From Advenella sp. FME57 (GTDB lineage: Bacteria > Pseudomonadota > Gammaproteobacteria > Burkholderiales > Burkholderiaceae_B), in contig NZ_JABUXU010000005.1 of NCBI RefSeq assembly GCF_014897675.1, forward strand, positions 186,001 to 250,000: a stretch of 64,000 nucleotides of DNA, written 5' to 3'. Positions 27,076 to 35,109 of the stretch are shown here, piece after piece. A program made the position numbers and the translations under genes. The notes under the pieces were generated by a model. That model was not told the origin of the DNA. It saw only the letters and a list, made by a program, of their open reading frames with translations, and made no database searches. The first letter of the stretch is position 1; each line of letters opens with the position of its first letter.

Positions 27076-27834
27076 ATGCATTACAAGGATGAGCCCAAAA
27101 CGCTGGTACGCGGCCTGGCCATACTGGAGACGCTCAGCACTGCCAGTGCCGCTGGATTGAAGATCGCGCAAATCGCAGCCAGGACCCAAATATCACGGCC
27201 GACGGTGTACCGTTTTGTCAGCGTTCTGCTCAATAACGGATATATCAATGAGATAGCCGACACGGGTTGCTACATATACAATCGGGACAAACTGAACCAG
27301 ATCGCTGATTTTGGTGATGAATCCGAGCAATTTAAGGGCGTATTGAGAAAAATCAGCGAAAAGACGGGAGATTCGTCTTTTCTGATCAGGCAGGATAATG
27401 CGGATTCTTTATGTATCCATCGGGAAATTGGCACTTACCCCTTGCAGGTTCTTTCTATCCAGATTGATCATAAGCAGCCGATGGGCGTGGGGGCGGCCGG
27501 GCTGGCATTGCTTTCTTACCTGCCGGAGCCTGAGCAGGAGCGCATCCTTGCCGAGAACGAACAAAAACTCTATCCCTATGGGGCAATCTCAGTGAAAAAG
27601 CTGCGATTGCTGATGAAGGCCACGCGAGAGCGAGGATGGTCCGCGGTGGGTAACGCTGCCGTACAAGGCGTGCTTGGCGTGGGCGTGGCCATCGCCGACA
27701 GACGTGGGTGCCCCAGGTTTGCCATCAGCGTATCGTCAGTCGAGGCCAGGTTTACCGTGAAGCGTCAGAAAGCGGTGGTACAAATAATAAAAGATGAAAT
27801 TGCCGCGTTGGATTCGTATGGCTGCATAAATTGA
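27076..27834 (+). CDS. IclR-family transcriptional regulator
   Basis: A 252-residue regulator. An N-terminal winged helix (about 10-65) has KTLVRGLAILETLS, LKIAQIAARTQISRPTVYRFVSVL as recognition region and LLNNGYINE. The C-terminal effector domain (about 80-250) contains PLQVLSIQIDHKQPMGVGAAGLALLSYLP, the usual IclR ligand-binding segment, and GVLGVGVAIADRRG. It is divergent from the Bug-ligase-lyase-SDR operon and 105 bases from it, with palindromic sites between. It probably senses the imported acid or a CoA derivative. The ATG follows AAGGAG. Confidence 0.93.
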   Translation: MHYKDEPKTLVRGLAILETLSTASAAGLKIAQIAARTQISRPTVYRFVSVLLNNGYINEIADTGCYIYNRDKLNQIADFGDESEQFKGVLRKISEKTGDSSFLIRQDNADSLCIHREIGTYPLQVLSIQIDHKQPMGVGAAGLALLSYLPEPEQERILAENEQKLYPYGAISVKKLRLLMKATRERGWSAVGNAAVQGVLGVGVAIADRRGCPRFAISVSSVEARFTVKRQKAVVQIIKDEIAALDSYGCIN

Positions 27835-27954
27835 CCAAAGCGCATCCGGTCTATAACAACGGCAGCGTACAGGCGCGAATTTTTTTGCTGTCTCCGTTAG
27901 AATGTCATATCGCATACGCCATGAATTTACGAGCAACAACGCAAAGGAAATATT

Positions 27955-28467
27955 ATGCAAAGCGCAGAGGCACTCGATCTTATCGATACGCTGCTCAATC
28001 TGAAGCCGGACAGTAAAACCTGGCAAGCCCGGCAGTTCAGGGAAAAAGTTAAAAACGGTACGCAGGCAAGCTACGCCGCGCTGTTTTCGCCCGACCTGAG
28101 TTTGCCGCTACAGGATCGATGGCTGGTTGCCTTGTATGCCAGCAGCCTGATGAACTCGTCCGAGCTGACGGCACACTATACCGAGCAGGCGCTGCTGGCA
28201 GGTATCGACGAGAAGCTGGTTCAGATCGTGACCGAAGACCATGTCGAGGATATTGTGAAATCTGAATTGAACAGTATCCTGCAATTTACCAAAAAATTGA
28301 TTCTGGATCCGATAGAAGGCAACGAGGAAGCGTTGCTGACGCTCAAAAATTCAGGCATGTCCACGCAGGATGTTGTTGTGCTTGGGCAATTGATCGGGTT
28401 TCTGGCCTACCAGATACGTCTGGTAGCCGGATTGAAGGCAATGCAGAAACTGGAGCAGGCAGCATGA
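27955..28467 (+). CDS. CMD-domain protein of the Avi_7170 type
   Basis: A 170-residue all-alpha protein of the AhpD/carboxymuconolactone decarboxylase superfamily, resembling the family known as CMD domain protein Avi_7170. It has LQDRWLVALYASSLMNSSELTAHY and VVVLGQLIGFLAYQIRLVAGLKAM but lacks the CxxC redox pair, so it is unlikely to act as a peroxidase alone. An AAAGGAA ribosome site precedes the ATG. Its stop overlaps the start of the CxxC-containing partner by four bases. The pair usually travels together; its substrate is not known. It lies 120 bases after the IclR gene. Confidence 0.82.
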   Translation: MQSAEALDLIDTLLNLKPDSKTWQARQFREKVKNGTQASYAALFSPDLSLPLQDRWLVALYASSLMNSSELTAHYTEQALLAGIDEKLVQIVTEDHVEDIVKSELNSILQFTKKLILDPIEGNEEALLTLKNSGMSTQDVVVLGQLIGFLAYQIRLVAGLKAMQKLEQAA

Positions 28468-29051
28468 GCGATGTAATCAAAGTCAACGGATTTACCAACC
28501 AGACGCTGGGCTGGAAAGCCTGGCTGGATGTTGTGGACGCCAATGCCGCAACACCGGAACAGAACAAGGTACTGGAAGCGAGTCACCCGCAGGCCAAAAC
28601 GTCCGATTATTATCTGCTGCTGGTGCATGAGCCGCATATTCTGGATCAGCGCTCATTCACCTATAACGCCATCATGTATGCGCCGGGCGGGTTAAATCGC
28701 GCCGATCGCGAATTGGGGGCCCTGGCGGTATCGCGCATCAACGGTTGCGTCTACTGCGCTTCGGTGCATGCCCAGCGGTTCGAGCAACTGGCCAAGCGTA
28801 ATGAAATCGTGCGCGACGTATTTGTTGATCCCGCTACCGCAGCAAAAAATGAACGCGATGCTGCCGTTATCGATGTCGCGACCGCCCTTACGCGCGATGT
28901 GTCCGGGTTTGATGCAGACAATCTGCAAGTGTTGAAAAACCAGGATTTCACCGAGATTGAAATGCTGGATCTGATTCATTCGGTGTCTGTGTTCGGCTGG
29001 GCCAATCGCCTGATGCAGAATCTGGGCGAGCCTGTTTTTCCGGCGGAGTAA
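28464..29051 (+). CDS. Alkylhydroperoxidase-like protein of the Avi_7169 type
   Basis: A 195-residue AhpD-superfamily protein. The AhpD core has LNRADRELGALAVSRINGCVYCASVHAQRF at about 77-106, with Cys95, Cys98 and His102 in the CxxCxxxH arrangement that carries out peroxide reduction. A CMD core of the same kind follows to the end (EIEMLDLIHSVSVFGWANRLMQNLGEP). It is co-translated (ATGA) with the CxxC-less partner, which suggests a heteromeric complex. Likely cytoplasmic thiol redox protein. Confidence 0.85.
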   Translation: MSDVIKVNGFTNQTLGWKAWLDVVDANAATPEQNKVLEASHPQAKTSDYYLLLVHEPHILDQRSFTYNAIMYAPGGLNRADRELGALAVSRINGCVYCASVHAQRFEQLAKRNEIVRDVFVDPATAAKNERDAAVIDVATALTRDVSGFDADNLQVLKNQDFTEIEMLDLIHSVSVFGWANRLMQNLGEPVFPAE

Positions 29052-29355
29052 TCAATCAGCTTATAAGGCAGGATGGGTGCGATAGGGCTGGCAGATCCAT
29101 ACGCGGCATCTGCATACACTGTATGGGGAAAGCACACGCGCTGGCTGTCGCGCTCATCTACGCACCTCATCACTATCGGAAATGACAGATTGCGAATCTG
29201 ATAATAATCGCTCCCGCAATGTGATCTAAACCTGACGATGCTGAGTAATCACTTTGCGTGCTGCAATACACGCGTCTAGGTGGTGTCCAGCAAGGCGGTG
29301 AGGGCAATATCCAGCGAGGCAGTCTGGTCCCAAAAAATGCATTCTCTTTTTTTTG
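29052..29355. other. Intergenic region without a supported gene
   Basis: About 300 bases between the AhpD-like gene and the hicAB operator. I see no convincing gene, RNA or terminator here. Local composition becomes more AT-rich toward hicA, consistent with an acquired toxin-antitoxin module. Confidence 0.4.
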
Positions 29356-29373
29356 TTGTGTATAATTACACAA
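29356..29373. promoter_or_regulatory. hicAB operator-promoter
   Basis: A near-perfect palindrome TTGTGTA-TAAT-TACACAA (7-base arms, 4-base centre) encloses the hexamer TATAAT (29361-29366). It ends two bases before the hicA ATG. A -35 match is weak (TGCATT at 29338-29343, 17-base spacer). The layout fits autorepression by HicB and a transcript that starts at or within a few bases of the start codon. Confidence 0.65.
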
Positions 29374-29374
29374 A

Positions 29375-29563
29375 ATGAAGAGAGATGATGTCATTAAATT
29401 ATTGAAAGCCGACGGTTGGATTTGGGTTGGAGGTAAAGGCGATCATATGAAATTTAAGCATCCCCATAAGAGTCAACATGTTGTTGTTCCCCATCCTCGC
29501 AAAGATATAGCCGTGGGTACGTTGCGCAATATCTATCGCCAGGCTGGCTGGAAATGGAGGTAA
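29375..29563 (+). CDS. hicA: HicA mRNA-interferase toxin
   Basis: A 62-residue double-stranded RNA-binding-fold toxin. MKRDDVIKLLKADGW is the typical start, His24 in GDHMKFKHP is the catalytic histidine (usually GSH), and VVVPHPRKDIAVGTLRNIYRQAGW is the conserved second half. HicA cleaves mRNA and arrests translation until neutralised by HicB. There is no room for a ribosome site between the promoter palindrome and the ATG, so translation may be leaderless. The stop overlaps the antitoxin start region. Confidence 0.93.
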   Translation: MKRDDVIKLLKADGWIWVGGKGDHMKFKHPHKSQHVVVPHPRKDIAVGTLRNIYRQAGWKWR

Positions 29564-29955
29564 TGGTGTTTTATCCTGCATACATCCACAAAGATCCGGA
29601 CAGCGCCTACAGCGTTACTTTTCCAGACTTTCCGGGCTGTTTTACCGCTGCGGACGAACTCGCTGATTTACCTAGACTTGCGCAGGAGGCTGTGGAGGTT
29701 TATTTCGAAGGCGAAGACGTTGCGATTGCGCCTCCTTCTTCTTTTGAAGATTGGTGTAAGGATGAACAGTTTCAGGACGGCTGCTGGATGCTGGTGGATA
29801 TTGATTTATCAAGAATCGATACAAAGGCAGTACGCCTAAATATCAGCTTGCCGCAAAATCTGGTGCACCGTATTGACGCAAGAGCCAAGGCTTTGCATAT
29901 GTCACGATCGGCTTTTCTGGCCAACGCTGCGGAAAAGGAAATGGCCACGCCCTGA
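29563..29955 (+). CDS. hicB: HicB antitoxin
   Basis: A protein of about 130 residues. The N-terminal partial RNase H-like HicB domain (about 3-75) has FYPAYIHKDPDSAYSVTFPDFPGCFTAADEL, and the C-terminal ribbon-helix-helix DNA-binding part (about 88-130) has VRLNISLPQNLVHRIDARAKALHMSRSAFL. It binds HicA and represses the operon through the upstream palindrome. The start is uncertain among ATG 29554, ATG 29563 (one-base overlap with hicA) and GTG 29566. The GGAGG at 29556-29560 is best spaced for the last, so I give the middle choice. Confidence 0.92.
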   Translation: MVFYPAYIHKDPDSAYSVTFPDFPGCFTAADELADLPRLAQEAVEVYFEGEDVAIAPPSSFEDWCKDEQFQDGCWMLVDIDLSRIDTKAVRLNISLPQNLVHRIDARAKALHMSRSAFLANAAEKEMATP

Positions 29956-29996
29956 TGATGTCTGATGCACAAGGGACAGCCGGCCGGCCGCTCATA

Positions 29997-30818
29997 TTAA
30001 TAAGCAAACCGCTCCTGCAGTGCTTCCAGGTGGCATTCCTTCAAAATGGCCAGTTGCCGCTCGCGTGCGCTTTTCTTGAAGCCGCCGGTTTTTTTGGCGA
30101 TGATCAGTTCGTTTTTCATTGAATGCTCCCAGCCCACCAGTTCCGTTACGGTAACCTGATAGCCGCGCGCTTCCAGTTGCAGACAGCGTAATACATTTGT
30201 GATCTGGCTGCCGAACTCGCGGGTGTGCAGGGGGTGGCGCCATAGTTCGGACAAAGGCGTTTTGCCCAGGGTATTGCCCTTGGTGGCGCGCAGTGCTGCG
30301 GCAACTTCGGCCTGGCAGCAGGGCACCAGCACGATGAAACGCGCATCGCGAGCCAGGGCAAAGCGGATGGCGTCGTCTGTCGCGGTATTGCAAGCATGCA
30401 GGGCGGTGACAATGTCGATTTTTTCGGGTAGATCGGCAGAAGAGATGGACTGCTCTACGGTCATGTCTTTGAACTGCATACCCTCAAAGCCCAGGCGCCG
30501 GGCCAGGTCTTCCGATTTTTTGACCAGGTCGGCACGCGACTCAATGCCATACACCGTGGCGTTATCGTGTTCCTTGAGGAACAGATCGTACAAAATAAAA
30601 CCGAGATAGGATTTGCCGGCGCCGTGGTCGACCAGTGAAAGCGCCTGCCCCTCGTCCAGTACGGTTTGCATGAGGGGCTCAATGAACTGGTACAGGTGGT
30701 AGACCTGCTTGAGCTTGCGTCGCGTGTCCTGGTTGATCTTTCCCTCACGCGTGAGGATATGCAGTTCCTTGAGCAATTCCAAAGACTGCTGCGGCTTGAT
30801 TTCCGGAATCAGGGTCAT
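29997..30818 (-). CDS. SAM-dependent methyltransferase (Methyltransf_32-like)
   Basis: A 273-residue class I methyltransferase. Motif I is LVDHGAGKSYLGFILYDLF (about 63-81), YGIESRADLVKKS carries the acidic end of strand 2, and VTALHACNTATDDAI resembles the LHACGxxTD motif of PF13679 (GSTCD-like) enzymes. VLVPCCQAEV follows, also typical. The substrate is unknown; RNA is a common guess for this group but unproven. It lies nine bases downstream of hemN on the same strand, so the two are co-transcribed. The C-terminal KKTGGFKKSARERQLAILKEC is basic. Confidence 0.82.
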   Translation of the reverse strand: MTLIPEIKPQQSLELLKELHILTREGKINQDTRRKLKQVYHLYQFIEPLMQTVLDEGQALSLVDHGAGKSYLGFILYDLFLKEHDNATVYGIESRADLVKKSEDLARRLGFEGMQFKDMTVEQSISSADLPEKIDIVTALHACNTATDDAIRFALARDARFIVLVPCCQAEVAAALRATKGNTLGKTPLSELWRHPLHTREFGSQITNVLRCLQLEARGYQVTVTELVGWEHSMKNELIIAKKTGGFKKSARERQLAILKECHLEALQERFAY

Positions 30819-30827
30819 GCTGCGCCT

Positions 30828-32189
30828 TTATACCGTCATCGAGAAAATGCGCGCATTCGGCTGCTTGCGCAGCATGCGCAGATCAAATGCCATACAGATA
30901 TTGCGAGCGAAGGTGCGCCCGGCTTCGGTTATATCAATGCGGTCGGCCCCAATGCGGATCAGACCGTCGCTTTGCATTTCTTGCAACCGTTCCAGCACGT
31001 CGGGCAGCTCGGCAAATTGCATGGCAGGATCGGCCCAGCTTGTCTGCAGTTGGCACATCAGGTTCAGAATGTGGCGGCGGATGATCAGATCTTCCTGGTC
31101 CAGCAAATGACCGCGGAACAGCGGCAACACACCGCTTTCGACGCGGGCATAATAATCTTCAAGAACTTTTTCGTTCTGCGCAAAGGCGTACCAGGTATCA
31201 CTGATGGCCGACACGCCCAGGCCGATCATCAGCTGCGTTGACGAGGAGGTGTAGCCCATGAAATTGCGGTGCAGACTTTTTTCCAGCATGGCCTGATACA
31301 GCGAATCGGATGGCAGCGAAAAGTGATCCATGCCAATTTCCACGTAGCCCAGCTCTTCGAGCAGCTGCTTGCCATTTTCGTACAGGGCGCGCTTTTCCTC
31401 GCCGGAGGGCAGATCATTTTCGTCGAAACCGCGCTGTCCATTGCCCTTGATCCAGGGAACATGGGCGTAGGAGTAGAAGGCCAGGCGATCGGGCTTGAGG
31501 GCGATGGTTTTCTTGATGGTCGATTCCATGGCAGCCCAGCTCTGGAAGGGCAGGCCAAAGATCAGGTCGTGACTGACACTGGTATAGCCGATAGCGCGGG
31601 CTGCGTCGGTTGCATTGAGCACGTTTTCGTAAGGCTGGATGCGATGGATGGCCTTCTGGACGATGGGATCATAGTCCTGCACGCCGTAGCTGACCCTGCG
31701 AAACCCCAGATCGTACAGGGTCTGCAGATGCTCCTTGCGGGTATTGTTCGGGTGGCCTTCGAAGCTGAACTCGTGATGCTCATGGACGATGGCATCGTCC
31801 AGAATGCCGGTAAGCAGGCGCTGCAGGTTGGCGCTGCTAAAGAAGGTCGGCGTGCCGCCGCCCAGGTGTATTTCCCTGATGACCGGTTTGTCGCCGAGCA
31901 CCTTGCGGTACATGGCCCATTCTTTGAGGACCGCGTCTACATAGGGCTCTTCGACACTGTGTTTTTTTGTAATGCGCTTGTGACAGGCGCAGAACGTACA
32001 GAGCACCTCACAGAAAGGCAGGTGGATATACAGACTGATGCCTTCCTGGGCATTCGATTCTGTAAAGCTGCGCCTGACGGTCTGCAAATAGGCGTCGCTA
32101 TCGAAACTGCCTTCGTCCCAGTACGGGACGGTGGGGTAGCTGGTGTAGCGTGGACCGGGGATGTTGTATTTCTGAATAAGTGTGTTCAT
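30828..32189 (-). CDS. hemN: Oxygen-independent coproporphyrinogen III oxidase
   Basis: A 453-residue radical-SAM enzyme that converts coproporphyrinogen III to protoporphyrinogen IX without oxygen. GPRYTSYPTVPYWDE is the HemN N-terminal motif. The [4Fe-4S] motif CEVLCTFCAC gives Cys60, Cys64 and Cys67 (plus Cys69), with EIHLGGGTPTFF binding SAM. RVSYGVQDYDP and the C-terminal HemN domain complete it. Presence of the CxxxCxxCxC form and full length favours HemN over HemW. I start at MNTLIQKYN (32189) rather than three codons upstream. It lies 36 bases after topB on the same strand. Confidence 0.96.
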   Translation of the reverse strand: MNTLIQKYNIPGPRYTSYPTVPYWDEGSFDSDAYLQTVRRSFTESNAQEGISLYIHLPFCEVLCTFCACHKRITKKHSVEEPYVDAVLKEWAMYRKVLGDKPVIREIHLGGGTPTFFSSANLQRLLTGILDDAIVHEHHEFSFEGHPNNTRKEHLQTLYDLGFRRVSYGVQDYDPIVQKAIHRIQPYENVLNATDAARAIGYTSVSHDLIFGLPFQSWAAMESTIKKTIALKPDRLAFYSYAHVPWIKGNGQRGFDENDLPSGEEKRALYENGKQLLEELGYVEIGMDHFSLPSDSLYQAMLEKSLHRNFMGYTSSSTQLMIGLGVSAISDTWYAFAQNEKVLEDYYARVESGVLPLFRGHLLDQEDLIIRRHILNLMCQLQTSWADPAMQFAELPDVLERLQEMQSDGLIRIGADRIDITEAGRTFARNICMAFDLRMLRKQPNARIFSMTV

Positions 32190-32225
32190 TCTGTACATGC
32201 GCCCCCGGGATAAGGCGGGGGTCGC

Positions 32226-34949
32226 TTAAAATGCGGGCTCGGTGTCGTCCGGGTCGGCGGTTTTGGCAGTCTGCTTGCGGGCAGTCGCGCTTTTGCCTGC
32301 GACTTTCTTTGCAGTGGCTTTCTTGACAGCTGTTTTCTTGGTGGCAGTTTTACTTGCGGTCTTGCGGGCAGTTTTCTTGGCTGCTTTTTTGACCACTTTG
32401 CCGCTGTCGGCCTCTGCCGCGGTAGCGGCGCTTTTTGCCGCAGACTTGCTGGCGGCTTTGGCAGCCGATTTAGACGCCGCTTTTGCCGTTTTGGCTGGGC
32501 GGGGCTCAAATTCAAACTCTATTTTACCCGCTTTCGACATGGCCAGGTAGGCTTTGAACTTACGGTTGGTACGATTGGACACAAACCCGTCGAGCAGGTC
32601 GGTTTTACCCTGGCTCAGTAATTTGCCCATCTGGTCGTGACCGATCTCCTGTTGCAGGATCACGCGGCCGGACTTGAAGTCGCAGGTTTTCTTTTCGCTG
32701 ACCGAATTTTCGCAGACATAGCTCATGCCCGTGTCGTAGACGTTGCCAGTGCATTTTGGGCAATGGCCGACTGGTGTCAGCTGGGAAACGTCCAGCGGCT
32801 CACTGTTGTTGTCGTCAGACTGGCCAAAATCGAATTCCAGCTTGTTTTCGGGTGTAATGCGCAAAATGGCAGAAAAGGGGCGTCCCATTTTACTGATGAA
32901 ACCACTGAGTGGGCCCAGGGTTTTATTTTGCAGCAGTTCTTCCACTTCGGGAATCTCAAAGGTACGGCCGCCGGGATGCTTGGTAATGGAAAAATCGCAG
33001 TTAGTGCAGGCATAACGGCGGTAATTTTCCTTGACGACGCTGCCGCAGGCCGGGCACGGCGTCGTGAGCGTGGCATAGTCGCCGGGCACGGTGTCCTGCT
33101 CGTATTCCTTGGCTCGCTTGACGATAATTTGCGTGCTTTGCGCAATTTCGCGCATGAACGCTTCGCGGTCCAGCTGGCCCTGTTCCATTTGCTTGAGCTT
33201 GTGTTCCCATTCGCCCGTCAGTTCGGGCGAAGTCAGCTCGCGCACGTTCAGTCCGACCAGCAACGTCATGAGCTGGCGTGCCTTGGCAGTGGGAATCAGC
33301 TCGCGCCCTTCACGGCGCAGGTACTGTTCGTTGAGCAGCCCCTCGATAATGGTGGCGCGGGTCGCTGGCGTACCCAGCCCGCGCTCGGACATGGCTTCGC
33401 GCAGTTCATCGTCGTCCACCAGCTTGCCGGCCCCTTCCATGGCCGAGAGCAACGTCGCCTCTGTATAGCGGGCAGGCGGTCGGGTGGCCAGGTCCTTGGC
33501 GGCGATATCTTCGGTTTTGACGGTTTCATTTTCAGCGACGGGAACCAACGTGGCATCGCTTTCCTGGTTCTCGCGTCCGTAAATTTCGAGCCAGCCTGGC
33601 TTGATCAGCACCTTGCCTTCGGTTTTGAAGTGATGGCTGGCCACAATTGTGATGCGCGTGGTTACCCGGAATTCCGCAGGCGGAAAAAACACAGCCATGA
33701 AGCGTTTGCTGACCAGATCATAGATCTTGGCTTCGGCTTCGCTCAGCTCCTTGGGGACCTGCAGGGTTGGGATAATGGCAAAGTGATCGGAGATCTTTTT
33801 GTTGTCAAAAATACGCTTGTTGGGTCTGACCCAGCTGTTTTGCAGAATTTTCTTTGCAAAGGGCGCATTGCGGCGTCCTAGCTGCGATTCGGCGCCCACG
33901 ATGGCCTCAAAGGTCTGTTTGACCGTACTTTGATAGTCTTCTGGCAGGTAGCGCGAGTCGGTACGCGGGTAAGTTAGCGCTTTGTGCCGTTCGTACAGAC
34001 TTTGTGCCAGCGCCAGCGTGGTTTTGGCGGTAAAGCCGAAACGGGAGTTGGCCTCGCGCTGCAGGGATGTCAGGTCAAACAGGCCTGGCGACATGGATGT
34101 CGAGGGCTTGGATTCTTCGGTAACAGTACCGTCTTTATGGCGACACGCAACAACCACCGACTGTGCACTGGCGGCCGACCACAGGCGATTGTCTTTTTTC
34201 TCGGGATCGTGTTCATCCTTCTTGAAGGCCGGATCGAACCACTTGCCTTCATACAGGCCGCCGGCAGCGACGAAGGTGGCATGCACCTCCCAGTAGTCGC
34301 GGGATTTGAACTTGCGGATTTTTTCTTCGCGTTCGAACACAATGGCCAGGGTCGGGGTCTGGACCCGGCCGATAGGCGTCTTGAAAAAGCCCCCGTCCTT
34401 GCTGTTGAAGGCAGTCATGGCACGCGTGCCGTTGATGCCGATCAGCCAGTCGGCTTCCGCGCGCGAGCGAGCCGCCGCTTCCAGCGGCTTCATCACGCTG
34501 TCGTCGCGCAGATTGTCGAAGGCCTCAATAATGGCGTTGCGAGTCATGGACTGCAGCCAGAGCCGCTTGATGGGCTTATTGACGCCCGCATACTGGATAA
34601 TGTAGCGGAAGATCAACTCTCCCTCTCGTCCGGCGTCACATGCATTGATAATGGCAGTAACATCCTTGCGTTTGAGCAGGCGCACCAGCATTTTGAGGCG
34701 GTCGGTGGCTTTTTTGTCCGACGGTTTGAGGTCAAACGCTTTGGCCGGGATGGCCGGCAGATGATTGAAGGACCATTTGCCGCGGACAACATCGTCGGGA
34801 TTGGTCAGGGTGAGCAAATGCCCTACGCTGGACGACAGGACATACTGGTCGTTCTCAAAGTAGTCGCCTTCACGATGCATGCCGCCCAAGGCACGGGAAA
34901 TATCGAGTGCAACTGAAGGTTTCTCAGCGATAATCAGGGTTTTCGTCAT
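32226..34949 (-). CDS. topB: DNA topoisomerase III with Lys/Ala-rich tail
   Basis: A 907-residue type IA topoisomerase. The Toprim domain has Glu9 in IIAEKPS and CDAGREGE (104-111). The core carries GRVQTPTLAIV and the catalytic Tyr327 in LTYPRTDSRYLPED. Toward the C-terminus are a zinc-binding region (TPCPACGSVVKENYRRYACTNC), a second topoisomerase zinc-like module (GHCPKCTGNVYDTG) and a long tail, about residues 830-900, of repeated AAK, KKTA and ATKK units like histone H1. It relaxes and decatenates DNA. The tail should increase DNA affinity. It is followed by hemN and a methyltransferase. Confidence 0.97.
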   Translation of the reverse strand: MTKTLIIAEKPSVALDISRALGGMHREGDYFENDQYVLSSSVGHLLTLTNPDDVVRGKWSFNHLPAIPAKAFDLKPSDKKATDRLKMLVRLLKRKDVTAIINACDAGREGELIFRYIIQYAGVNKPIKRLWLQSMTRNAIIEAFDNLRDDSVMKPLEAAARSRAEADWLIGINGTRAMTAFNSKDGGFFKTPIGRVQTPTLAIVFEREEKIRKFKSRDYWEVHATFVAAGGLYEGKWFDPAFKKDEHDPEKKDNRLWSAASAQSVVVACRHKDGTVTEESKPSTSMSPGLFDLTSLQREANSRFGFTAKTTLALAQSLYERHKALTYPRTDSRYLPEDYQSTVKQTFEAIVGAESQLGRRNAPFAKKILQNSWVRPNKRIFDNKKISDHFAIIPTLQVPKELSEAEAKIYDLVSKRFMAVFFPPAEFRVTTRITIVASHHFKTEGKVLIKPGWLEIYGRENQESDATLVPVAENETVKTEDIAAKDLATRPPARYTEATLLSAMEGAGKLVDDDELREAMSERGLGTPATRATIIEGLLNEQYLRREGRELIPTAKARQLMTLLVGLNVRELTSPELTGEWEHKLKQMEQGQLDREAFMREIAQSTQIIVKRAKEYEQDTVPGDYATLTTPCPACGSVVKENYRRYACTNCDFSITKHPGGRTFEIPEVEELLQNKTLGPLSGFISKMGRPFSAILRITPENKLEFDFGQSDDNNSEPLDVSQLTPVGHCPKCTGNVYDTGMSYVCENSVSEKKTCDFKSGRVILQQEIGHDQMGKLLSQGKTDLLDGFVSNRTNRKFKAYLAMSKAGKIEFEFEPRPAKTAKAASKSAAKAASKSAAKSAATAAEADSGKVVKKAAKKTARKTASKTATKKTAVKKATAKKVAGKSATARKQTAKTADPDDTEPAF

Positions 34950-35109
34950 GGTTTTCCGAAGTTATGAACCGCAAGCGGATGTGTTATTTTTCACCGAGTG
35001 TACTACACGGTTATTTTCCACACAGCTATAATCGCTTGCCGTGCTGTTTCTGGTGGCCGGCACTTTCCCGTCAGCCCAAACGCGGATAATACGAGAGGTA
35101 ATTCAATTG

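Noticed and set aside
32637-33881. Plus-strand open frames of 414 and 310 codons opposite topB
   Set aside because: They mirror the codon pattern of topB, show no domain or ribosome site, and the topB protein is intact on the other strand.
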